Assembly (NCBI GenBank): GCA_018902385.1 | Contig: JABSSW010000100.1 | Coordinates: forward strand, 1 to 30,053 | Direction: 5' to 3' | Source: Physcia stellaris | Lineage: Eukaryota > Ascomycota > Lecanoromycetes > Caliciales > Physciaceae | Length of the DNA: 30,053 nt | Part shown: piece after piece, positions 17,946 through 25,610 of the stretch | Layout of the letters: every line of letters begins with the position of its first letter | Position numbering within the stretch: position 1 is the stretch's first letter | Notes under the pieces: model-generated | What the model was told of the DNA's origin: nothing | The model's input: only the letters and a program-made list of their open reading frames with translations | The model's database searches: none | Program-made: the position numbers and the translations under genes

Positions 17946-20157
17946 TGTAGGCGTTTATTTTTCGTCTTTTTTCAGTTTCGTCTCGAAGCGACAAATTCAT
18001 TACTCTTATCGAATGACACGATCAATGATCGAAACGGCTTGTTCGTAAGCGTTAATGCAGCCCGTTTTTGTAGCTGAAATGGCCGAAACGAATGCGAGAG
18101 CAAGGAGGAAGGCCGGGAGAAGGCGAAGAAGTACGAGAATTAAGGAAGGAGTTTCTACAGGAGTACGAGGCTTCGAAGACCCCGATTTGTAAGAGTCTAA
18201 GGCTTGCAAAGGTCTGTTCCTGACGCAGGAGACATCTGCCGATTTGTACGGTAAATTGGCCAATTTCTCAGGCAAGCTTCTGCTGAAAGCTAATGCGGAT
18301 TGATTCCGCAGACATGTGCTGGTCCAAACTCTTCGATTTTGAGCTTTTCGAGCCCTGACTAATCGACGGCTTTTGAGTGACTGTAAACTTGAAGTAGATC
18401 GTCATTTGCGACTGTTCTGAAAAAATTTTCGGAAAGAAACGTTATTTTGACCTGAAAAAAAGCTTTTTCTCCTGAATTTTCCATCGAACATCTCGGACAG
18501 ATTTTCGATCGTGAGATAAGGTTTCTTTGAAAAAGTTGAGCGTGATCGATCGGATTGAGAAGATCAAAGTTCTGCGGAGAGCGACAACGATTTTGATGCT
18601 GTTGCAAATCAAATGATGTAAATTTCTCAGCAAACATACGCGATGCAAATCATTCATAATCAGATAAGATTTCTGAATGTGAAATTTTGATGTTTTCGAA
18701 CTGATGTATACGATGAAATAAATGAAAAAGTGAGTGAGCAATTGGCGACTGCGCTCTTCACCGATTTTGAGCTGATTTTGTATGATGCAATCGGGAGATC
18801 CGAACGCGTCGATGCGATGATTGATTCGGAAATTGTTGAAAGTCAGAATTTTGACTTCTTGATGTTGCAGAAGGAATAGGTGATTTTTGCGAAATAAACG
18901 AAGCAGACAGACGAATGTCTGCTGATTTTTCAATGATTTTGTATGTGAGTTCTGGTGTGAGGGCTCGAGAATTCAAGTTCTTGACGAGCTTTCGAGCATA
19001 ATGTTCGCGTACACGCATGTGAAGCTTGTTATTGAAATTGAATATTTTGTTGCAACGTCGGCATGTTGCTGATTTCTTCGTTGATTTCGACTTGATTTCA
19101 GATGTCGCAATCGGGAAATTCAAACAAACTGATAAAATTGATCGACTAATAGCTTTTTCAATTTCTGTTTGCTTCTGAATCTTTTGCTTTTGTTGATGTG
19201 CACGGCGAGCGAGTTGTTGTTCTAATCGATGACGTAATGTTTCATCAAACGAATGAGATTGAAAGTAATGTTCTTGAACTGACAGAATATTGATTCGACA
19301 TCTGTAACAATGCTTCTTGAAAGTTGAAGAAAAAGTAGATGATATCTGCGAAACAAGCGAAACAAATGAGCAAGTAACAGCTGAATTCTTTTTGCTTTCA
19401 CATATTGACTTGACTATATCGATTGAGAGAGGTGAACAGAATTCTGAAAGCTTTCAAACAGAGATTTCTTGAGATTTTGATTCGACCGTTTGAAAAGACG
19501 ATGATTTCGGCGAAATAAGTGAACACTGAGTTGACGTGTTTTCTGTCGAATCTGATACAGTTTCGAATGCAATGAATGAAAGAAATGAGCCCTTTGATGC
19601 AATGATGGCCTCGAAGATCACATGGAGATCCGGATTTTTGCTTTGATGTTGCAATAGAGATATCGAGTTTTTGCGAAACAAGCGGACATGCAACTATCGA
19701 CATCTTCATTGCTTCACATACTAAATTGATTGCATTGATCGAGAGATGAGAGTTCTTGACGGGCTTCGGAATTTGAATTTTCTGATCTTCTGACTCGAGT
19801 GTTGGGGATGAAATCCGCGAAGCAGAAGAAGCATCAATTGACTCGTTCTTCATCGATTGTAGTGCATTATTGATTGTCGCAATCGGGAGAATCGAACTCG
19901 TTGGTGAGATAATCGTTTCGGAAATCATCTCAGATTCCGATACGCTTTCGTGGTGTTGCAGGGAGGCAAGCGATTCTTGCAGAGCAGGCGAATCGAGCAG
20001 ATCGATAATCGCTGATTTCTCGACGGCTTCGCATGCTGATTTGGTTGCATTGATCATGAGATTCGAATTGCTGGTTCGCTTTTTCGCATGCTGGTTACGT
20101 ACATGTTGGCGAAGCCTTTCTTGGAGTCGAAGTTTGAATCGCAACGCATGCGGGTGA
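17946..20157 (-). pseudogene. Zinc-finger ORF 1 region with repeated modules
   Basis: Broken frames on minus carry repeated modules with the pattern NSxLxxxxxxxYxxxEKSAxxC..S.VS, at about 20060, 19740, 19400, 18950 and (in ORF 2) 17020. Finger-like sites accompany them: CRRCNKIFNFNNKLHMRVREH at 19001-19063, where Arg replaces the first expected His; HCYRCRINILSVQEHYFQSH near 19245-19305, with an atypical loop; and RFKLRLQERLRQHVRNQH near 20090-20144, lacking the Cys pair. The C-terminal module at 18400-18006 repeats the landmarks of 16240-16620 and ends IIDRVIR, next to a palindrome at 17970-17990. Frameshifts and stops indicate a decayed gene. The modules look like tandem duplications of a finger plus a linker. 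Confidence 0.62.
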
Positions 20158-20247
20158 TTTTGAACTCTTGCAAATGAGACATTCGCGAAATCGACTCGTA
20201 AGATTTCAATTCACTCACTTAATGATGTTGATCTCATGATTGTTTGT

Positions 20248-20788
20248 TTAACAAATCAAATATCGAAAGCAGGATCTCAAAGGCAAATGAACAACAGTAC
20301 GAGCAGATCTGATTCTCGATACGAGCTTTGACATTGCTGAAGATGTTGCAAGAACTTCACGGGTTCTGAATTGTCGATCTTCACATGTAAGAGTTGAATC
20401 GAAGATATCGATATCTTGAAGTGTTGATGTTGATTTTGCAGCTTCTTCTGCTTTCAAAGCTTTTGATTTGGCTCGTTTAGCATTCTTGACTGCGTTGAAC
20501 TTAGTCTTCTTCGCGATCTTCAGAGCATTTAGTTTCTGTTGAGCAAGCGAAGTAGGCGAAGTAGTCAAAGCAAAAGCTGCTAAACTCTCGGAAGTTTCGC
20601 AGATCTTCTCTTCAAGAAATTGCAAAGCTGATTCGTATGCTTGCTGATTTCGAGCATTACATGAAGAATATTGAAGACGATGCGAGTAATAATTCTCGTA
20701 ATCTGACTGACATCATTGACAGCACTTTGAAACTGAGATTTCCAACTTCTGTTGTTCCTTTGACGAAGTAGACGGAGCAGCCGAAACG
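20248..20788 (-). pseudogene. Gag-like C-terminal region of nested element
   Basis: The minus frame reads KCCQ-x-CQSDYENYYSHRLQYSSC, with TGA at 20713-20715 in place of a likely Trp, then NARNQQAYESALQFLEEKICETSES and a lysine and alanine-rich stretch KLNALKIAKKTKFNAVKNAKR. Cys pairs followed by His suggest a metal-binding segment. It ends at 20248. It follows the capsid-like stretch after a frame change. I infer gag from position and from the neighbouring capsid similarity. Confidence 0.5.
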
Positions 20789-20789
20789 A

Positions 20790-21131
20790 TCAAAGTAGAA
20801 TCTGCTGAGCTCTCGGAAGTTCCGCACGTTGACTTGAGTGCAAGAATTGAGAAAGATGAGCTATTGTCTTGTTTGGAGGAAATGCATTCGCCAGAGCTAT
20901 ATCGAATTCATACAAGGAAGTAAATTCCGGTTGATCGTTAAACCATTCGAGAGCAGGCCCTTCGAGACATGTTGATAACCATTCGAGCATATCTGACTCC
21001 GAATATTGGTTTCGACATTGTTGAAGATGTTGCAGGAAGTCCACGGCTTCATTGAACAGTCCAGCATTCAAGCCTGCAAGAATGAGTCCTGGATAGAAGA
21101 TACCGATATGTTGAACCATTGAAGCCATCAT
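20790..21131 (-). pseudogene. Gag capsid-like region of nested element
   Basis: The encoded 113 residues include AGLNAGLFNEAVDFLQHLQQC, SDMLEWLSTCLEGPALEWFNDQPEF and SLYEFDIALANAFPP. The pattern LxxxLxGxAxxWFxxQP...F...FxxAFP is that of Ty3-type retrotransposon capsid, which assembles the particle shell. The frame is open upstream of the Met at 21131. Trp, Gly and Pro codons persist here, in contrast to the outer element. Confidence 0.7.
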
Positions 21132-21911
21132 GGAAACTGGAGGGGGACAGTCGATTGGTAAGGGAATAAATACGTTTTCGAACTGGTTCTCGAGCGAACG
21201 AGATGATGAGGATACTGGGTATTGAAAAAGATTCTAGGAATCGATATGAGTTTTCTGGATTGAAGTGATATTGACTTTCTGACTGGAATCGGTCTACCAC
21301 CGAAATAGGAGAGTGACACTGAATTGGTAGGCTGATAGGTATGTTTTCGAGCTGGCTCTCAAGGTAATAGGATAGCTTCGATGCCGGGGGTTCGACAAAG
21401 TGTTTCGGAGCTTCCTATTTGAGTATTGAAGCTATCGAGCAGCAAGGAGAGGATGGTCGATTTGCTAGTAAAATATGTAGGATTTTGAAAGGTTCTCGAA
21501 GAAGGTAGATGATCCGAATTCGATCGAGGGTTTCTGATGCCGTAGTCTTCGATGAGAGGTTCTGAAGGACTGATATTGGACTCACCGCAGAGGCTGGAGA
21601 GGGAGGTCGTTTTACTAAGGATGTAGATAGGATTTTCGAAAGGTTCTCGGGGGAGGAGGGTGTTTCGAGTATTGGTGGTCAAGGACCTGGTTCCTGACTC
21701 AACGGCGGAGTTACTGGTCCGGCCACTGCTCAGGTATTTCTGGTATGGTGTTTTCTTGACGTAAGGAGGTTTGTTGACTTAATGGCCTAGACCTGCTTTC
21801 TGATACTGATAAATTTGTTTGACGGCTACCTTTGCAACCCGTCCTTCGGTGAGTCCTGCTTGATACACCGGCTTCCGCGATAGGCACTTCCTTGAAAGTC
21901 CTGTACAGCAC
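21132..21911 (-). pseudogene. Gag N-terminal, Pro/Ser-rich region of nested element
   Basis: Several minus frames (21911-21711, 21682-21359, 21319-21049) encode Ser, Pro, Thr and Glu-rich sequence with repeated phrases such as PREPFENPIYILSK and SRTFQNPTYFTSKST, which look like internal repeats of about 40 residues. No single frame spans the region. It is upstream of the capsid-like stretch, so it is probably the disordered gag N-terminus. Confidence 0.45.
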
Positions 21912-22026
21912 TAGAGCGAGCTATGCTCTCTACCTCTCTTTGCTGACCCGCTGGATAGAGTCGAGCCTCGTTGTCCAGCCTGGCTTTGGGGGGGGTGACG
22001 TCTTAGGTCTTCGCATTGGGTTTGAG

Positions 22027-22091
22027 GTCTTGTTTATTGAATAGGCTGTCGTACCTCGAGCAGCCTGAAGGGATGGGTGACTTCGATATAA
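22027..22091 (-). repeat. Leader segment shared with outer element
   Basis: TTGTTTATTGAATA...CTGTCGTA...TCGAGCA lies just inside the 5' LTR and matches 25129-25196, just inside the outer 5' LTR. The shared leader shows that the two elements are related beyond their LTRs. Confidence 0.75.
22080..22089 (-). promoter_or_regulatory. Putative self-primed PBS, nested element
   Basis: ACTTCGATAT on + is the exact reverse complement of ATATCGAAGT at 22140-22149 inside the 5' LTR. It lies two bases from the LTR. No tRNA-type site beginning TGG is seen next to the LTR. In Tf1/sushi-group elements the 5' end of the RNA folds back to prime at such a site. Confidence 0.6.
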
Positions 22092-22286
22092 TGTGAGGTG
22101 CCATGCATTGGTATGGTGCTAATACATAACTACACGAGGATATCGAAGTGGGGAGCAAATACATGGAGGCCTGACAGGGCATATGTAGAAGGTTTGGTCA
22201 TAGGCGGGGTTCGGGCCTGCCACTCGATGTGATAAGATAAGGGTGTTAGTCTTGCCAGATGTTGGATCCGGTGCACGCTCGTCACA
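22092..22286 (-). repeat. 5' LTR of nested element
   Basis: It starts TGTGAGGTGCC and ends GCTCGTCACA. This is the least mutated LTR in the window and the best guide to the family's original sequence. It contains two adjacent GATA motifs (GATAAGATAA, 22231-22240) and the ATATCGAAGT site that pairs with the PBS. If transcription begins at that site on minus, as in Tf1, U3 would be 22286-22150 and R-U5 22149-22092. Confidence 0.94.
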
Positions 22287-22661
22287 GTCGTTTCTTTTTA
22301 AAGAATTTGACGAAAAATATTTTTTATCAATTTTTTCAATGATATATCGAGAATTGAAATTTAACACGATCGTCGAAAAAAATTCATTTTTCTCATCGTA
22401 ATTTTCGATTGTAAAACGAAATAAATGAATTTTAATCGTTTTCGACGATGAACGTTTTTGCAAAATCGTATATTTCTGCGAATTTATCGATATTGAAAAT
22501 TTTTCGAACGATGTGAAAAATGATAAATAAATATTCGTTGATGAATGTCGATGTTCAAAAAACGTTTTCAAATTTTTAAACGTTTCGAAATGAATACAAC
22601 GATTTGATTTAAAAATAATTTTATCGATTTGCATGTTTAGCATCACGTCGTGCGTGTTCAT
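22287..22661 (-). pseudogene. Protease C-terminus and linker, upstream part of split frame
   Basis: The frame starts with NTHDVMLNMQIDKIIF; just upstream, in the same frame and across a TGA at 22662-22664, lies SFLILNKF, which matches the conserved LILGxPW of Ty3 proteases with Trp lost. The remainder is a linker toward RT. At 22287 the reading enters the nested LTR, so the apparent 180-residue frame ending at 22119 is chimeric. The original frame resumes at 15979. Confidence 0.65.
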
Positions 22662-22664
22662 TCA

Positions 22665-23050
22665 AAATTTATTCAAAATCAAAAATGAACGTTTATTTTC
22701 GTAATGAACATGAAAATAAATAATTCAAAATGATTTTGCATTGTGAATGTGAAATAAATAACATGAATAATAAATTTAATCAAACGATCGTCAAATTCGT
22801 TGACGTACTTGAATCAAAAAAAAATTACAAAATTTATTTGAAATTTTTCACAAATCAATTGCGTAATTTTTTCATCAATGAAAGCAAATTCAATGACATT
22901 TGTATTCATTAATGTTTGCACGTTGTGTTCGTATTTATCGAAAATTAATGTACATTGAATGATTAATGAATTGTTTGTGAATTTATGAACGTGTTAAATG
23001 CTTTGAACATTGTTGAAATCGACAGCATTTTTTTCGCGATTTTGAAAAAA
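22665..23050 (-). pseudogene. Protease region remnant, outer element
   Basis: Minus frames carry YVNEFDDRLIKF, HFWIIYFHVHYENKRS (with TGA as Trp) and then the LILNKF block. An alternative frame reads FDSSTSTN, resembling an active site DSGAS that has lost Gly, but frame and position are not certain. Aspartic protease would process Gag-Pol. An open + frame at 22730-22912 is antisense. Confidence 0.45.
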
Positions 23051-23051
23051 T

Positions 23052-24134
23052 TTAAACGTTTTTCGATTCATGTTCGAATGAGAATTCGTCGCTAATTTCG
23101 TTGATTTCATCGTTCGTGATAGTTTGATTTAATTGAGTCGAATTTTTAAACAGAAAATCGATTATGTTGTGAATTTTCAAAACGTTTTTTTTTTTTACGT
23201 AATATTTTTGAATATAAAAACAATCGATTTTGATTTTGAACAATTTTTCGATCAATGATTCAACGTTTCGCATTTGTAACAATTTGTTAACGTTTTATTT
23301 TTTTGTTTAAAAACTTTTAAGCGCGATCAATTTTGAAATCGAAAATTTTTTGAAAATTGACGAAATGAAAACGCGAATAAAAAATTTGACGTTAATTTTT
23401 CTATTAATTGATTGATCAATTCGAATGAATATTTCAAATTTGACGATTTGATAATTTTTTAAATTGTGAAATTTTTGATTTATTTTTTCAATTAATTTTT
23501 TCAAGTTTTCGATCGTGTTAAATTTGTCGTTGTTAACAATGATTCGTTGAAAAAAAATGAATTTTTCGCGAAATTCATCTGTCAAATTCTGTTGCGAATA
23601 ATGAAACAATTGATTGAACAATAACAAAAATTTCGAAAAAAATTTCGAAAAACGTTGATTGATACGCATGATAAAAGTTTTGAATTTATTTCGTATGTTT
23701 CGTTTCTTGTTCTTTTTTGCGTAAATTAGAAATAAAACATAAAAAAATCATTTGAAAAGTTTTGAAAAAAATCATATCGAATTACGTTTAGCGAAAACAT
23801 GTTTTCGAATTTTGTTTTCAATTCAATGACAATGAAACGTCGTTGTTTTGATTTATTCGTCGACGAAATGATCGACGTTGACAACGAATTTATTTTTGAC
23901 GAATTGCTTTCAAATTTCATAAAAGAAATTTGAGATATTTTCATTGAAAATTTGAAAGAATTCGACATTTTGACATTCTTTTTTTTTTTTTATCGATTGA
24001 GCAATCTGAAATTGATTGACGATGTCAATTTTTAATGAATTTATTTCGTTTTGTAATTTTATATTACGATTGATTAATTTAACGTTGTCGATTTTGAATT
24101 TAATGTCATTTTGAAATGTAAACGTTGATTGCAA
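23052..24134 (-). pseudogene. Gag of outer chromovirus with CCHC zinc knuckle
   Basis: From the 5' side: a coiled-coil-like stretch at 24134-23910 (NDIKFKIDNVKLINRNIKLQ), a Ser-rich part, a capsid-like stretch at 23669-23307 (FFSKFLLLFNQLFHYSQQNLTDEFREKF, with the pattern of the Ty3 capsid C-terminal half), and a zinc knuckle at 23240-23281 reading CYKCETLNHxSKNC, where x is TGA: C-x2-C-x4-H-x4-C. An acidic tail (NDEINEISDEFSFEHES) follows. The knuckle binds element RNA during packaging. Frames change between parts and stops are present. Confidence 0.75.
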
Positions 24135-25184
24135 AATTCAAACGAAAAATGTTTATTTCGTCGTGTAAATTTTGTTTTTTTCGATTGAACTTTTCAATTT
24201 GAATATTGAGTTTGTTTATGATTTTATTTTCGCGTTTGAAGTATGCTAACGATCTTTCGATTGATTCGTTTGTTCTTTTCAATTTTTTCGAAATCTTTGA
24301 GCAACGAATTATAGTTTTTTACATGAAAATTTCAATCGAAAATGATTTGAATTTCAACGTCACGATCAATTTTGAATTGATTTAGCATTTGAATTATTGT
24401 GACGAAATCTTTGCGAATTCACATTTGAAATTGTTTGATGCAAATGTTCACGACGAATTTAACATCGTTCGAATTGTAATTTGTATTCTCCGAAAAAACG
24501 TAATTTAAAAAAATGTTTTTTATCAATCTGAATTAATCAACGATAGTTTGATCGTTCTTCGAAAAAACGATTAATTGTTGAATTTGATTGAAAATCTTGC
24601 GCTTAAATTTAGAAAAATGATCACAAAAGAAATGTTGATAAAAAAAATTTGACTTGCAAAAAAAAAAAAATCGAAATCGAAAAACGTTTGCAATAAAAAA
24701 TAAAAAAAATCATTATCGATTGCGAAAAGCAACGAATGATATGTAACGTGTTTTTTAAAAATGTAATAAATAAAATGAATAATCGATGTTTGATTTTTGA
24801 TGTTCGTTTTGATGAAAATTTTTGATGAAAACGAACGTCGTTTACACAATTTGTCGTTTTCGTTTATTGATCGAAAATGATGTCAATTCGTCGTTTTGAT
24901 TTGTAACGTACGATCTCGTCGTCGTTTTGCTAAAATATCGAAATGATTTTTTCGTGAAAGTTCACATTCGAAATCGCTGTTTTCTAGAAAATGATTTGCG
25001 TGAAATAGAATTTCGATGTTTTCATTCGAATCGTTTGAGTTTTTGATTTCACGTGAACAAAACTTTTTCGTTCTCGCTGCACGTTTAGAATTTGATTGTT
25101 GACGTTTTAGATTTTCGCGTTTGATTGAAATTTTGTTTATTGAATAAACTGTCGTATTTCGAGCAACTTGAAAAAATTAAAATG
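24135..25184 (-). other. Leader and gag N-terminal region, outer element
   Basis: This lies between the PBS and recognisable gag. Minus frames (for example 24849-24571) are open but match nothing I recognise. The part at about 24900-25184 keeps more AG, CT and GC (TCTAGAAAATG, CTCGCTGCACG) than the rest of the element. Confidence 0.5.
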
Positions 25185-25194
25185 ACTTAGAAAT
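25185..25194 (-). promoter_or_regulatory. Putative self-primed PBS, outer element
   Basis: ACTTAGAAAT on + pairs with ATTTCTAAAT at 25245-25254 inside the 5' LTR at nine of ten positions. The one mismatch fits a CpT mutation on the LTR copy. Compared with the nested element, both partners have changed (TATCG to TTTCT and CGATA to AGAAA), so complementarity is kept. Confidence 0.6.
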
Positions 25195-25196
25195 AA

Positions 25197-25424
25197 TGTG
25201 AGATGTCATGCATTGATATGATACTAATATATAATTATACGAGAATTTCTAAATGAGAAGCAAATACATGAAAGTCTGTAAAAACATATGTAGAAAATTA
25301 GATCGTTAAAATGTGTCAAAACGAATTTCGATTTTAACATTCGATGTGATAAGATAAGAATGTTAGTTCTAATGACTGATCAGATGTTGATTTCAGATGT
25401 TGAATTCGATGCACGTTCGTCACA
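25197..25424 (-). repeat. 5' LTR of outer chromovirus
   Basis: It starts TGTGAGATGTC and ends GTTCGTCACA. It keeps many AG and CT dinucleotides that its partner at 11476-11701 has lost. It contains GATAAGATAA and an 8-bp inverted repeat TAACATTC (25335-25342) / GAATGTTA (25358-25365) around the GATA motifs. An internal duplication of CAGATGTTG distinguishes it from the nested LTRs. Confidence 0.92.
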
Positions 25425-25429
25425 CTTTT
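25425..25429. repeat. Target-site duplication CTTTT, right copy
   Basis: Exact repeat of 11471-11475, directly after the outer 5' LTR. Confidence 0.88.
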
Positions 25430-25436
25430 AAAATAA

Positions 25437-25610
25437 TGTTACAATCGTGCGTGATAGTCGGTATTCATTAAACGAAAATTCTAAAACTAGAAGGAAATAT
25501 GTACAGATGAAAGTCGAAAGTTGATATGTAAAATCTGCGAAAGTCAAGTTCTAGTCACGTGTTTTTTTCAGTTTTGCGACAAACAATGTTTTCGAAACAC
25601 GTTCGTAACA
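25437..25610 (-). repeat. LTR of GTAACA family, right copy
   Basis: It starts TGTTACAATCG and ends GTTCGTAACA and aligns with 8618-8794. It is much less mutated (CTAGAAGG, CTAGTCACG). It begins only seven bases after the outer element's CTTTT duplication. Joining across the outer element would give a leader beginning TTATTTTAAAAAG on minus, similar in start to the other two leaders (TTATATCG and TTATTTCT). Flanking 5-mers of the two copies (CATGA on the left, ACACG on the right) do not match. Confidence 0.8.

Larger units (their letters stand above)
15985..22286 (-). mobile_element. Nested LTR element lacking pol, with gag and zinc-finger ORFs
   Basis: It is bounded by LTRs 15985-16180 (3') and 22092-22286 (5'), with an exact GTCGT duplication, 6302 bp in all. 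On minus: 5' LTR, PBS at 22080-22089, leader, gag-like sequence (about 21911-20248), zinc-finger ORF 1 (about 20150-18006), internal tandem repeats (17945-17514), zinc-finger ORF 2 (17383-16240), purine tract and 3' LTR. I find no RT, RNase H, integrase or chromodomain. It is much richer in G+C and in AG and CT than its surroundings, with mutation heavier toward the 3' end. It is probably non-autonomous and mobilised by a relative of the outer element. Confidence 0.9.
11476..25424 (-). mobile_element. Full-length chromovirus (outer element), split by nested insertion
   Basis: It is bounded by LTRs 11476-11701 (3') and 25197-25424 (5') with a perfect 5-bp duplication CTTTT. After removing the nested element (6302 bp) and one 5-bp duplication, it is about 7.64 kb. 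Order on minus: 5' LTR, PBS at 25185-25194, leader, gag with coiled coil and CCHC knuckle, protease, a linker, then (after the insertion) linker continued, RT, RNase H, integrase, chromodomain, conserved block, tandem repeats, purine tract and 3' LTR. The reading frame carries across the insertion junction when one GTCGT is removed. All coding parts are mutated. The two LTRs share an internal duplication around CAGATGTTG that the nested LTRs lack. Confidence 0.92.

Noticed and set aside
18006-18275. Host gene in the better-preserved segment
   Set aside because: The frame lies inside the nested LTR element, aligns in position with the C-terminal module of the finger ORF, and begins without context for an independent gene.
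19870-20157. 95-residue open frame on + as a gene
   Set aside because: It is antisense to the finger-module region on minus and shows no domain.
22080-22091. tRNA-type primer binding site
   Set aside because: No TGG-beginning stretch adjoins the LTR in the nested or outer element; complementarity to the LTR itself is the better explanation.
22119-22661. Single 180-residue protein
   Set aside because: It crosses the nested LTR boundary at 22286/22287, so it joins two unrelated pieces.
8618-25610. Claiming a proven target-site duplication for the GTAACA-family LTR pair
   Set aside because: Flanks CATGA and ACACG differ by more than the mutation context allows, so the pairing is kept only as a possibility.
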